Shown here piece by piece: positions 10,545 through 23,041 of a DNA stretch of 64,000 nt (the stretch's first letter is position 1; each line of letters starts with the position of its first letter). The notes under the pieces were generated by a model that was not told where the DNA came from, did not search any database, and saw nothing but the letters and a program-made list of their open reading frames with translations. The position numbers and the translations under genes were made by a program. Origin of the DNA: Dermatemys mawii (taxonomy: Eukaryota; Chordata; Testudines; Dermatemydidae); assembly GCA_007922305.1 (NCBI GenBank), contig ML677335.1, positions 23,650,867-23,714,866 on the forward strand, given 5' to 3'.

Positions 10545-12095
10545 CAGTCCTAGCTTGCTGCATTCATGACGAGACATTGGCTCCATACCTCTGGCTTTAC
10601 ACATCAAAGCTTAGACCTCTGTTCATTGTTCAGGAGCAAATTAGCTAAGCTGCTTGAGCGTGCTAGGCTGATCACAAGGGAGGGACAGCTGTGAGGACAG
10701 TGGCTCTGCACTTCTAGCTTTCTGGGCAGATTCAGAGGAACAGATATCTGAGAGGTATTATCTGCTTCAACATCTACAGCTTGCTGGGATGTTGTCAGGA
10801 TGCAGGTCTCTCTGAGCTCACTGACTGCTTCAGCATCTCTAGCTTTCTGATCTGAAGGGAAAACATAAGTCTCCACAAAGTTATTGGCTCCACAGTTTTT
10901 GAGTGCTGAGCTTCTATCCAAGTAAGAGTCTCTGTGAGGTCATGCGAAGAGACACACTAGCTTGTTGGATTTAGGTGAAGGCCCGGACCTCTATGAATTC
11001 TCTGGCTCAGCACCTCTTGCTGGGAAGATGCCAAGGCACTAGACTCTCTGTGGGGACTTGTTCAGCACTGCTGGCTTTCTGGAATGTCCTGAAACCATGA
11101 TAGCTTGCTGGTATATGGTTCTGCATGTGAATGGATGGCAAGTTGCAGGCCTCTCTGAGTTCACTGGTTCAGCGCCTCTAGCTTACTGGTCTGATGTGAG
11201 GGCTCAAGTCTCCAGAGGATCTTGGGCATTCAAGTCATGGTTCTTGAATGTTAGTAGCTCAGCATTTGTAGAGTAACGGCAGTGCACAGGCAGTCTTCCC
11301 TAGTGGTCACGGATGGGCTGAGGTCTGTGCACCAGTGGACGGTGGTAGCTGGGCAGGAGCTGTGGGAATATCAAGAGACAGGTTCTGTAAGCAAGAGTCA
11401 GGGGCATGCCGTGGTCAAAGATAGGAGATCAGAGGCAGTACCAGGGTAGAACTGAGAGGCAGGAATCTGAGTCAGGCAGGGGTCGGAGGCTGAAGATCAG
11501 GAGCTCAAGCAGGGTTTGGTGTTACAAACAACTTCCTGCCGCAACTCTTGGGATTAAATAGCACTCATAGCTAATCAGAGGGCTGCAGGGTACTGTCAAT
11601 CTAGGTCTCTTGGGTGGCACTTCCTGCAGCGACTACTCTCCATAGTGCTCCTTGGCTGTGCCCCTGTGTGGCATCCTGATGGTAGGACGACCAGCTGTCC
11701 CAGGCTCTATAGACCTGAACTCTTGTCCCAGAGCCCTTGCATGTAGCTTGCTGGATGTCTGATATCTGGGCAAAGCCCTCATGAGCTCATTAACTCAGCA
11801 ATTCCAGCCGACTGGCCTGACGTTGAGGGATAGGCAACTGTGAGGCCACTAGCTCAGAACCTCTACTTAACTGAGCTGATGTTGAGGCACAGGCCTTTGT
11901 AAGGTTATTGGCTCATCATCTCTAATTTTCTGAGCTTGTCAAGGTATAGGCCTCTGTGAGATCATTGGATCAGCACAGAGTTTGCTGGGCTTATGTGAAG
12001 GCTCAGGCCTGTGAGGTTACTATGTCGTCAACTTTAGCATGATGTTCTGACTTCAAGGTATCCGCCTTTGTAAGGTTATTGGCTCAGTACTGGTG
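10545..12095. repeat. Decayed minisatellite, unit about 60 bp, interrupted
   Basis: A diverged unit recurs about every 57-63 bp: a core like CTCTAGCTTTCTGG, then a GATGTTGAGGCA-like block, then GGCCTCTGTGAGG, then TTATTGGCTCAGCA. Core copies begin near 10713, 10773 and 10837, and later copies of GGCTCAGCACCTCT and TGTGAGG-type blocks run through 10990-11280 and again from 11750 to 12095. Between about 11275 and 11720 the periodicity is lost and an LTR-like repeat is present. Perhaps eighteen units remain. No coding frame follows the period. Confidence 0.75.
11275..11720. mobile_element. LTR-like insertion inside the minisatellite
   Basis: The segment (GTCACGGATGGGCTGAG... to GGTAGGACGACCAG) breaks the roughly 60-bp periodicity. 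Its layout, runs of GAGTCAGG/CAGGGGTCGG followed by ACTTCCTGCC, a TTAAATAG box, CTAATCAGAG and ACTTCCTGC, parallels the repeats at 23667-24055 and 37896-38389. Exact ends and TSD were not found. Confidence 0.5.
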
Positions 12096-12442
12096 GTTAA
12101 AGTAGATCAAAACTCGAGGACGAGCTCATATATTTTGATGTTTACAAGTTTAGATATTTTTCCAGATAACCTAGAAACTTTCTATCAGACACTGACACAA
12201 GAACCAGCTACTGATCCTATACATTTTTCAAACCAACCTATAGAACTCAATAGTGCAGAGAGAATTCTCTACCAAATTCTGTGGGCCAGATCCTGGTCTC
12301 CATTATGTCCGCTTTGCACTGCTTGGGCTTCACAGAGGAGACTTTAAAATATGCCTAAATGGACATCTGAGGATTCTCCTTGCAAGAATCCTCCTGCCCA
12401 TGGTGTAAAGCTGTCACAGCCTGACCTATAGCTCTGTCATAT

Positions 12443-12879
12443 TGTAACAGTACTGATTAAATTAAAACAATTGAGTTAGCACCGATTGTGCCTATCTGCT
12501 TCTGTATTTGGCTTTGCATAACACAAAGAAACAAGAGAGGGAGAGGGAGAGTGTACGAGCAAGGTAGCACCAATGGAATGACGTTTTTCAAGCTAGTATG
12601 CTTAGTACGCATGTGTACATTTTGAAACTTTTCTACTTTGTATCCTTGCACAAAGAAAGTACGTGGCGGAATGTTGACGCCCAGTGATGTAATCAAGCTA
12701 TAAAAAGAACGACCCGGCCGTTGATCGGGGCCGCACCCTGCTTTGGCTGAGAAGCACAGGGCTGTGTACGTGCGACGTCGCATTAAATAAAGACATTGCA
12801 ACCTCCTCCAGCTATCCGAGCCTGTTTTGCCTGAGAAAGGGGCGCCTGCCCAATGTGGGTAGGGGGTCTCCAGGTAACA
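12443..12879 (+). mobile_element. Solo LTR (endogenous retrovirus type) with 4-bp TSD
   Basis: The element starts TGTAACAG and ends GGTAACA, so its ends are near-perfect inverted TGT..ACA. It is flanked by ATAT at 12439-12442 and ATAT at 12880-12883; a 4-bp duplication is typical of gammaretrovirus-like (ERV1) elements. TATAAAAAG at 12699-12707 and AATAAA at 12786-12791 are in correct order for U3-R-U5 on the plus strand, about 80 bp apart. No internal viral region adjoins, so it is a solo LTR left by recombination. Promoter activity is unknown. Confidence 0.85.
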
Positions 12880-13781
12880 ATATCTGGTCACCAACAAGCA
12901 TGGCCAGAATGCTGGTGGACTCTGGTGAGCCTTGGCTGCCAAAATAGCCCCTGGGTGACATTGCATCTCATAACTTTAGAACTTTATGGAAACCCTGAGT
13001 GTTCCCATAAGCAAGGGATTTGGGATTTAAGGTTCCAATCCCACTTTAAGAATAACAGGGACACACTCCTGCACCTATAGGGCCCCATTCAAGCCAACAG
13101 CGTACTGCAAAGCAAAGAATTGGGGTCTGTGTGTCTCCAATTCCATGTCCTGTTCAGGCCATGCAAAGGACCCAAAAGTCACATTATTTTACTTTGCTAG
13201 TGCCTGTATCACCAGGATTCCTGGCCTGAGACACTATTTCTTCTGGGTTCCAACACCTATCTCCACTCTGTCAGGTAAAACAAATGGAATAGGAAACATC
13301 ATTTGAACCATTTTGATGAGTTTTCAAATTTACCTTAAGAGGTTCTGTTATATGTAAGCTCAGAGGAGAACTGTACAAAATGGAAACCCTTATCCAGTGG
13401 GATGGGGTAGGCCCTAACCTTGATTGGTTAGTCGGTCAATCGGTCCTCCATGAACGCCCGAGAGAGAATGAGCCTACTGCCTGCTCAAGACTCCAGAGCA
13501 AGGGAGTAGGCCACTGTAGTCTTACAGGGTGAATAGAAAAGAACAATGCCAAACAGGAATGATGAGGACTATCTGGCATGCTGGAGTCTTTCATCGTTTT
13601 GGATAATGGAGGTATGCAGAACTTTGGAGGCCTAGCTATGTGAACTGAACTGTCAGTCTTAAGTTTGCAAAACTCCACTCAGCCTTACCTACGAAGCTGC
13701 AACTGTGGCTCCATAACTTAGCTGTGCTATGATGCGGTTAGTTTTCTGTGTGTGCTTATGGTTATTTTGGCTAGGTTACTG

Positions 13782-13888
13782 CTAGGGTTGCCAGTTTTGG
13801 TTGGATGTATTGCTGGAGATTTCATCACATGACATACTCTCTAATTCCTGGAGACTCCAGGACAATCCTGGGGGGTTGGCAACCCTAG
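13782..13888. mobile_element. Tiny terminal-inverted-repeat element
   Basis: CTAGGGTTGCCA at the left and TTGGCAACCCTAG at the right form a 12-bp inverted repeat enclosing about 80 bp. The ends could be read as TA + GGGTTGCCAA, which would fit a TA-targeting mariner-type element, but superfamily is uncertain. Confidence 0.65.
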
Positions 13889-13928
13889 TGGGTGCTTGGT
13901 TTTGTAGGATTTTTACTGTATTCCCCTC

Positions 13929-14402
13929 TGTCACAGGGTCCGCGCCCCCTGTGGTCTCTCTGGGCTCAACAAAGGCCTCCACACAGTCTTAGTGCTGCCC
14001 CATGTGTCCTTTATTTACAAGGGTGTCCTTGTGAAACCATCTGTGCACCCTACAAACCCCCACAACAGGGACCCCACAGTTCTGGGCTGTTGGCCCCTCT
14101 CTCCCCTAAGGTACCTGTCTCGCAGCCCGGAGAGAGCATCACAGCCTTCCTCTCCCTGCCTAGGCCCTTCTTCTCCCCGTTCTGCTGACCATGAGTCAGC
14201 ATTTTTATCCTGCCTCCTGATCCCAACTGCAGCTTTGGCCCTTTAACCCAGCCGAGCTCCCTGCAGTAACCCTCACTAGGGCTTTTAGCTCGGCATTCTT
14301 GCGGCTAGGGCCAGCCCCTGCCCTGGGGGCCTCCTGCCCGCAAGCAGGGTTTACTGAACAGAGGCAGGGCACTCTAGGGGTTTTTACCCCTGCCCTGCCA
14401 CA
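13929..14402 (-). mobile_element. Solo LTR, minus orientation, 5-bp TSD
   Basis: Ends are TGTCACAGGG and CCTGCCACA, flanked by CCCTC at 13924-13928 and CCCTC at 14403-14407. Read on the minus strand it has GATAAAAATG (about 14202-14209) as a TATA-like box and AATAAA (14010-14015), in the right order. The interior is GC-rich. No viral internal sequence is present. It lies antisense to CDH23. Confidence 0.84.
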
Positions 14403-14407
14403 CCCTC

Positions 14408-17400
14408 TTCTAGTACAAGAATCTAGGCAAGAATTATTTAATGTGGGAAAAGAGATCAGTTTATGATTCACAAAGGAGGATGGGAAAACCACAGCTAGTG
14501 GCTGTGTGGAGTAATGTATCTGATCCTCTGTACTCTCTGCGTGTTCAATGCAGCATGTGATGCTCAGATTTAGCAATGTGTTGGCTACACACCAATGACA
14601 ACGAGGCGAGATCCTGGATATGGAGCAGACCCAAAGGTCGATGCAGTACAGAGGCAGCAGCCAACTGCATTATGCTGAATTCAGTATCTATCTTCCTGTC
14701 CCTGTTCATTAATGGATAATCACTACTGTGATTCTTTTTGTGCAGTGTTCGGGTCACGAGAATCATGATGCGCTTGGAGCCATGTGGAGCATGGAGAGCA
14801 ACAGGCCATTTTATCTGCTGATATCTCCATGCAGTTGTGCATCCATGTTCTCATCTGCAGTCAGCCTATACTGTTTCCTTCCCTCTCCCCTTCTGCTGGC
14901 ATTTTTTGCTGAGTAATACTGATGCTGGTGTCTGGTCCCATGAGGGTGCTCTGCTTAATGCAAAGCTGGAAAAATGGTGGTATTCAGTATTCAGGTGCTT
15001 TTCCCATTTGTTGACTTTTGGAGTCTCTGTGGTAAAACAACTCTCCTCACAATAGACACTTAGGAATCAGTTGTTGGACCCTTAGCTACTGTATGTATGT
15101 GAATGTCCAATGGCAGAGGGGTGGAGCTTTATGGGACGAAACTCGGAGAGGAGAAAGGGGATCATTAGCAGCATAATACTTTTTTCTGTCTCGTCCTGCC
15201 TCCTTTTTCACCTTCAAGCGCAAAAGTAACATGGCATGTGGCAAATTGACCGCTGCCACCTGATATTTCACAGGCACAAAGTTAAAAGTCAAAGGTGTTT
15301 TATCTGAATTTTCTCATGTTCCTGTGTGTTAGCATATATACTATTAAAAAAAGCCAGTGCCCAGAGAGTCAGCAGAAAAGCAAAGCTGCCTTTTCCTAAC
15401 ATCACCCAAAACAAGATGATGAAAATAAAAGTGAAATTTTGTGAAATGGCTTCCCTGCTGCATAGATCCAGTTCATAATATCCCCAGTCACCCAATTTAC
15501 TAGATACTTAGGTGAAATACTAGTGACATAACTGGGGAAATCATTCTTTGTTTAACTCTTCAGTGACAAAGATGTAGCCTGTACTCCAAGACCTAGCTGT
15601 TCTCACCTATAAATTGTACTTCCCCACTCCACTGGGTGGCCTTCTTGCAGGGTGTGAGGCTGTAAGAGCTCTGTGAATTGTGCCAGTGAAAGGATTTGAA
15701 TATGAACAAAGGAGGCACATAGGGGCCTGGGCAAAGGATCCCACAAGGTACTTGCTGAACTAGGTAGAATTCCCTGGAACAGCTGAGGTGTTTAGGAAAG
15801 GACCTGAAATTGTTTTATAAGTGTACAGTGCCGATAAGTAGTAACTGCATGACTGGGCTGAAGGCATCCTGCCATGGGATGCCTTCAACTCCCATTGGTG
15901 TATAGAGGAGTTAACAGTGCTCTGCCAGTCCCAGCACAGGGACCAGACTGCACATATAAGGTGTGTATGTGTGGCTGTTGCTATTGGTGCCTAATAAATG
16001 TGTGAAAAGGGCTAAAAGCCACAGTATAAAGAAAGTGCTTCAGGCATACTGTTAATGAGATACTAATTGGGTACTAACCAGGTGTGAATTAAATGAAGCA
16101 CAGAGGATGGTTGCAAAGCTGTTGTAAACTCCTTGTTGAGACAAGCTGAACTTTTATGTTGTCTGCAGTTCTTGTTACTGTGTGTATTTGCTGGCATGGT
16201 GCACGCAAAGACCACCCATTTGTGGGCCAGCCAAGCTATGTTCTCTGCCCTATTTCTTTGATACTTGCTAGGAGGGGTGCAGGGTTTGCTTTGTTAAAAA
16301 GAAATGTTTAGCAACATTTCACAACATGATTTTGAATTTGCCAAATTTGATGAAACTGGAAGAAAAACTAAGATGCTTTAGAAATATGCTTGTTTGTAAG
16401 AGGAAATGCATAGATGACGATTACCACACATCTTCCATGTAAGGGCACTTCCTCCATGAGACTAAATACCTGTATACTGCATTTAAATACTCTCCACTAT
16501 GGAACCCAAATGCACTACAAAACAAGCAAATCAGAGCACCCAGTTATTACATGGTTAAAAAAATGTGTTGTGTGGACAGGTCCTAAATGAGCTGTAACTT
16601 GTTTACAATGTAACTGGGACAGTTCCACCTGTGCTAACATTGTGAGAGCTCTAATGTAGACCATCTCTGCTGTCTTCTCTAACTTTGCACACAGCTGGTC
16701 TAGATGACAAGATGGCTAAAACATTGTCAGCTGCTTGCGCCTTGGCTGCACTGACCATTTTGTCCCAGTTGCAGCAATTGGTGGCCAGCCACTGGTATAG
16801 CTGCACTAGAGCAAGCTCCAACTGTAGATCAGGAAAACTTTGATTTGCACTAGAGCAGTTTATGCCTCTTTTAGCTATGAGGACAGCAAGCATCTCTAGA
16901 TGTTAGGTGTAGGGGATGCAACTCTCTGCTCCCTCTACGCAAGAAAAGCCAGCTGTGGCCAGCCCCAGTGCTCCCCTCTGACTACTGCGGAGTGCAACTA
17001 GGCTCATGAGTAGGGATTTAGGTGAGTGAGGATTCTTGTGCGACTGAGAAAGCTGAAGCTCAACAAGCTGAATGGTGAAGTGGGACTGTGGGGTTAGTGA
17101 TTTTCCCCCCAAGCTCCAGATTTGCTCATTTGGTTGTATGTAAATATCTAGGTGGTTACTGTGTTTTTTGTGTTTTTTTTTTTTTCCTCTTAGCTCTAAT
17201 ATTCCTAGACTTCTGAGTGCTTGCAAGGAGGAATGAGCCACCTAAAGAGTGACTAGGGAAGTTGCATTTTAATTACCACAGCCAGAAATAGGAGTGCAGC
17301 TCTAGATGGAACCTTGAGCCATGCTTATATTTACTATAGAAGAGGACCATAGAGAGATGGAACCTGCCCCCCGGCTGCTGCCATTGGCACCTAGGAGAAG

Positions 17401-17820
17401 GGTTACATAGGGCTAGAGAATACAAAGTATCTAATGTAGTTCTGACCTTTGTGCAAAGTAGTCTGGCTACCTCAAGTTCTGAGGTTCTTCTCCTTGGGCT
17501 GAGCCATAAGGCAGAAACGATCAGTCTGTGCTCCATTCAAAGGACATGGCTTTCCCATTCCTGAGAAGTGATACCAGTTATGCCAGAGAGTGTAAATATG
17601 TTCATCACCCCCTGCACATGTGTGCCATTACTCTGAATGTGTGTGTCTGCATTTAGCAGAATTGATTTGGTGTTTACAAAGGGTAATTCAAGATGAATAG
17701 GCTGGTATCTGACTGTGAGAGAGATTGAGGTATTGCCGAATATGAAATCTGCTTGCATAGTTTCACAGAATGCATTATAGGTATGTCTGAAAAAAGTTAT
17801 CAATAATCTGGTGTTTTGTT
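14408..17820. other. Intronic stretch, no feature recognised
   Basis: Mixed composition without terminal repeats I could pair. Small poly(T) tract at about 17173-17186. Frames up to 112 codons (minus, 16903-17241) show no similarity that I recognise. Confidence 0.4.
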
Positions 17821-19744
17821 CTTATATATTAAATATATCCCCCCCCATAGTGTAGGCTGCGATCAAATATTCAAAAAGCCAGGCAATTAAAAACTAATCT
17901 TTAAAATTGTTAAATCAGCAATTTTGCATATGTGGTCTATTTTATAGTCTACTAACAGAGTAAGACAGTCATGTTACATGTAAACAAGAAAGAGTGGAAT
18001 AAAAAAATACTATATATGCAACATGAATCATATATTAGACTGGAGTAACCTTTATCTTTGTAATTCCTGATCTCTGAGCGTTAGATCTTACAACTTCTCA
18101 TGTTACACTATGAAATTTTTGTATTTATTTTCTCTTTTAAATAAAAATTGAAACAGTTGATCTATAGAAACTGGCTTTTATGCCTTACAGACTCTGCTGA
18201 CTTCACCTGGGGAGCCGGCTGCTTGGTCAGCCCTGAGGCCAACCACCCTGGCTGCTGCAGAAATCATGCAGGTTGCGGAAAGTCACAGAATTCATGACTC
18301 TGCAACCTCCATGATGGACACACAGCCCTACGTATAACCTCATTTGGGTACTCTTCCTTCCCCCATCTCTGTGTACTCTTCCTTCCCACCACCGCTCTTC
18401 TCTGAAATTGCAGTTGAACTGACAGGTGTGGAAAATGAAAATAGAAGGTTCAGAGTTGTGCTGACACAGTAATTCACAAGATTATAAATTTATCAATGAA
18501 ATAATGCAAAAATGTGCATCGAGGTTTTTTTGTTACAGTGCAGGCACTGTAGTGAAAACTACCATTAAGGCTGCAAACTAGTTTTAATTACACTCATTTT
18601 TACACAGTTTTCACATTCTAGGCTTCTAAAATGTAATCTTTTAATTAAAACTTTTTTATGCTTGTGCTCAATTGAAATGTGTTTTTTTTCTTCACTAGCT
18701 TAAGCAAAATTCTTTCAGTTGCCTTTTAAACTGTTTCCTGCTGTTTTAATATATAAAGACCTCACTTCTTTTAACACAACTGAAAGATGGCTGAGCTTGA
18801 AAACTGGAATGCTACTAGTCCTTGCTGAGGAAAATGGCCATAATCAGGTATGAAAATAATTGGGGGAAAATGAGCAGTTAGGAACACTTGAAATTGTGTT
18901 GTACTGAGCATGTCCACAAAATTTCATTGTCTAGGAGTTCACACTCATAAAATATATGCGCTAATCATGCGTGTGGTTTCTGTAGATGTGGACATTGCAT
19001 TTTTAATTCCTTATAGCTGTTAAAGGGCTTTTGCCACCTTCGGTGCTTAAAGTAGCCTAATGATAAAGTTTAATCCTTTCCTTGTTTTAAAGAAATAGGG
19101 AAATGTAAACTTTTTAATGTATGAAAATGTCACAATGTTATTGTATGACCTGGAAATACAGTAGGTGTAATGAGCCCAAGTTAATATTCCTGTTTGAGTC
19201 AGCATTTCCTAACATTTTAACTGTGCAACCTTAACACAAAACTAACATACTTTTGCATTTAACAGATGAACATGTTTGATTAGCAGTATAAGTTAATAAA
19301 TTGGTTCCTCATGTCTGTCTACTCATACACACTGATGGCTTTTGCGTTAGCTGTAACCGCTTGGGTGAAAAGATTGAGACAGAATTGCGAACAATGTAGT
19401 GAAAACATCTCAGTTTGAAAAAGCTGTTTAAAAAAAAAATAGAGGGGGGTGGGAAGTGTGTGAATAATCTGTGTATCCATTTCTTAAAGATGTATTAATA
19501 TTGCATTTTACACAAGGGGAAAAGATTTCAAACACTTGACCTTTAGTGGTTAGTAACTCAATTTTATTCCATTCATCTGTATTGCTTTGTCAAATTATTG
19601 CTCTTTTGAGTCTCATGTATTATACTGTGTAGGTTGGTCTTTCTGTGTGTGTGTGCAATTAGGAAGGTAATTCAGACTTATTTTTCTCTTGTTTACTACT
19701 TGAATATGATATATTTAAAAAAAGGAATATTCAGCTAAAGGAAT
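17821..19744. other. AT-rich intronic stretch
   Basis: Low-GC sequence nearly free of obvious repeats, apart from a GC-richer patch at about 18190-18330 that resembles a dispersed turtle repeat (CAGAATTCATGACTCTGCAA). The part 18950-19330 is a possible conserved noncoding element: it is unique and rich in TTAAT, TAATGA and GCATTT motifs. Evidence for function is texture only. Confidence 0.35.
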
Positions 19745-20270
19745 ATGATGGGATGTGCTCCCCACACAGGCCCTGCAGGGGTTAATATGGGCTGAAAGGT
19801 CAATTATGGTGCCTGGCTGCACTGGAGGAGGAATCAGGCTTAACTGAACATGAAGCCAAGCTGGGCAGGAGCAGGCTGGTTAATATAAAGCCAGGAAGTT
19901 GACAACAGAAGGAGGCTGCAGTGGGAGAGGCTGAAGTCACTCTGGGAGCAGAGAGGTGAGAAGATGAAAACCAGACAGGGAGAATAAGCCCTGGAATCCT
20001 AACCCTGGAATACCACAGAGGAGTTGTAGGAAAATAGAGCCTGAGAAGGCAAGGCAGGAAGAAGCCAAAGGAAACAGCAGCAAGAAAAGGGGACTGCATA
20101 GACCGAGGCTGCTTGTTAAAGTTCCTGGTCTGGAATCCAGTGTAGAGAGCAGACATGGGTTCTTCTGACACCCACTGGGAAGTAGCACCATGTTGTTGGA
20201 GATGCCAACTGGATAGCTGATCTGGAAGGAGTTTGATTCTCCAGAAGGAGAGGACAATACTGTGACCTGG
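19745..20270 (+). mobile_element. Probable LTR-like repeat
   Basis: GGTGCTCC-like start, a GGGGTTAATATGGGCTGAAAG block and a TATA-like TTAATATAAAGCCAGGAAG followed by purine-rich sequence resemble a turtle LTR that I recall. The strong purine bias creates long minus-strand frames (155-198 codons), which I do not regard as genes. Ends and TSD not determined. Confidence 0.4.
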
Positions 20271-20279
20271 CCAAAGGAC

Positions 20280-20438
20280 TGAGCGCTGCCCCGCCGAAAC
20301 AAAACCAAAAATGTCCCTGAGTGCTGCCCTGCCGTAGTAAAGAAAAATCCCCCGAGCCTGCCGCCCCAAGGTTGGCCATTTCTTAGAAGGTGCCACCCAA
20401 GCACGTGCTTGGTTGGCTGGTGCCTGGAGTCAGCCCTG
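20280..20438. mobile_element. 5'-truncated hAT MITE
   Basis: The right end GCTGGTGCCTGGAGTCAGC plus CCTG matches the GAGCCGGCCCTG-type terminus of the family at 8520-8730, and GCTGCCCTGCCG-like motifs precede it. A matching left terminus is missing, so this is a fragment, joined to the LTR-like block on its left. Confidence 0.55.
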
Positions 20439-22670
20439 AGTTAGCCTTACAAAGTATCAAATGTTTCTGACCCTGATTTCAGCAAGGTATATGAGTATAT
20501 GCTTAACTTGAAGCATGTGGATAGTCATATTGACTTCAAAGCTACACGTGTGCTTATGAACCTTGTTGAGGTCTGGGCCTAACAGTATAATAAGAGCAAG
20601 CATTTAGCTACACTTTAGTGGCTGTTAGTATATATGCCTCAGAGAATCAAGTAGTTAGGAACAGGACACCAGGACAAAATTTCCTGTCATATAGTGAGAT
20701 GCATTATGGGATTTAGACCTTCTTTCCAAGTTCCTGACATTGGCTGAAGTCTTGGGCAGTTCCATGTAGCTAAGATCACTGAGATCTAACTCCTCAGCTT
20801 GCGTAAGTAGGCCTAGTTTCACTGAAGTCACCCATCCAGACAACTAGAAAGTCCATGGACTTTGCAAGACTTTAATCACTCTGTGTTGCTGACAATAAGC
20901 TGGCAGCACAGAAGTGATAGACCACCTTGTCCTTTCCATCTTGGTGTCCAAGATCTTCCCCCTTTATGCCACTGCTAGCATATGTGGATCTAATCAGTGA
21001 AAGACAAAGGTCAGCTTAGAATCATCTTCCCACGGAAATGTCCCATTAAAGCAGCCTGTGTTGTCTCCAAGAGACACTTCTATTGGCAGATGATTGAGCA
21101 CAGGTCCCATAGCCCTAGATTAGAAGGGTGATCTCTTTAATTCCCCATACAGAGCTACAACTGGTAGGATCATGAAAGTCAGAGTCTTGGACGTGCTGTT
21201 GCACAAACATATAGAGCAAGTTCATTTAGGAGCTGGGGGGACTCAACTCACCAGTGAAACCCATCTGGATTTTCTGCTTGTCCAAATTGTGCATGCAGTG
21301 GAGCATGTCAGACTTGAGGTCTGATAATCTTCATAATGCCTCAGCTTGACTCTGCTGAACTGCTTAAGGATGCAACTATGCAAGAGATTCCCTATGCAGA
21401 CAGCACAGTCCTTCTGGTTATCAATTTTTACAGCTGTTTACTTGCAGTTTTGCTGGCATGAAAAGGGGGGGGGGAAATCTCCATGTCAGATATGAATTCT
21501 TCTTTACTTTCCTGACAAAATTGTCCCTGTAACTGGGACATTGTCTGCAGTCCCGTCAGGCATACAGCCACAAAAGTCAGGTTATCGAAAGCAAATTGGC
21601 TAAAAGCTATTACCTTTCTGCTTCTGTGGAATTTGAAAAATAGTCATAAATTAATCTTCCATGCTGAAGATGAGAAGAAAAATAAAACTCCCAAACTGGT
21701 AAAGTCATAGTTTTCTTTGGGGGAGGAATAGGATGCTCTGATAATAGCTTTACACTTCTGATGCCTCTTCCAAATTTACCTACAGTCCTGTCTGCAGAGG
21801 GCAGAAGAGGGTAGTGGGAGGGGCCTACAGATCATGGGCCACTTTACAACAGTCTGGCAGACAGTAATGGTGAGAAGAGGTTTCTCCTGGCAGATGGCAA
21901 GGGTGTTGTTGATGCCTCAATTTTTTTAATAGGTGCTTTGTATTTAAGATTTTTTTCCCTCCTCCTTATGCCCCGCTTCACATTGTCTCTTCTTTCTTTA
22001 GGTGTAAAGCAAGCAATGTATTCTAATCTGTTGCAGAGCAAGCATTTGGCTTACTTTAAATACTTTTTGCTGGTTTGTTGTTTCTTGATCTGATGAATAA
22101 GAGATGTATCACTGTTCTATCAGGTGGATTGTATGAATTTCAGTGTGTCTTAAAAGCTATGGACTGTGGGCAGGTGTTCTAGGCTTGGTCTAATCAAATG
22201 GTGCCAGAATTTATGGTACTTTTTGTGACAATCAAGTCTCAAAAAAACTGGCACTTCTGTTAGGAAAATCTTCATTCATGCAGATATTCACTGTGTCTGA
22301 GGAAGGTGGTGAATCCTGTAACTTTGCCATTAATCTGCTGTGTGACTTCATCTGTCTAGGCTTCTGTTTCCCTTCTCACCCTTTGTCTGTCCCCTATATA
22401 CAGACTGGAAAACTCTTCATGACAGGGACTCTTTCATTACGTGTGTCTGTTGTATTGTGCCTAATACAATGGGCCCTGATCTTGCCTGGAGTCTATGTGC
22501 TACTTATAAAAAAACCTGGGACGTTGTTTATGACTCTGCAGGCCTTTGTGTTTGGTTATGATGGTTACTTGAAATGGAGTTAAATCAGAGGCCATAGATG
22601 GGGAAATCACAGGAAATGGAACAACGGCAAAGATAAGACAGCTTCAGGAATAGTCCTTCAAAGCAACTAG
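20439..22670. other. Intronic stretch, no feature recognised
   Basis: Unassigned sequence. A run of nine to ten G occurs near 21466-21475. No paired termini were seen. Confidence 0.4.
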
Positions 22671-22957
22671 GGGTATGTCTACACTGCAATTAAAAACCTG
22701 TATCTGGTCCATGCCAATTGATTCAGGCATGGGCTAAACGGGCTGTTTAAGTGCAATGTAGACATTTGGGCTTGTGTTGTAGCCTGGATGCTAGGACCCT
22801 GTGAGGTGGAAGGGTTCCAGAGCTCAGGCTGTAGTCTGAGTCTGATCATCTACACTGCACTTAAACAGTCCCTTAGCCTGAGCTCGATGAGCCCAAGCCA
22901 GATGGCATGGGGCTAGCCATTGCAGTGTACATTTTAATTGCAGTGTAGACATACTCT
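22671..22957. mobile_element. MITE with 23-bp perfect inverted repeats
   Basis: The left arm (22673-22695) begins GTATGTCTACACTGCAATTA, and 22932-22954 is its exact reverse complement over 23 bp. The TGTCTACACTG core is the hallmark of Harbinger-like MITEs abundant in turtles and crocodilians (described in crocodilians as Chompy, from memory). Internal sub-palindromes (GTTTAAGTGCA / TGCACTTAAAC) are also present. Confidence 0.85.
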
Positions 22958-23041
22958 CGTATAACAATGGCTGAGCCACTAACGGGGAGAAGCTACTTGA
23001 CAGACTCCAACCAGGCTAGAACAGTTTACTCTTCCTAGGGC

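Noticed and set aside
12457..12966. 169-codon minus-strand ORF
   Set aside because: It is antisense to a solo LTR and runs past its end.
19800..20404. 155- and 198-codon minus-strand ORFs as genes
   Set aside because: They overlap each other and an LTR-like, purine-biased repeat plus a hAT fragment; the frames reflect composition.
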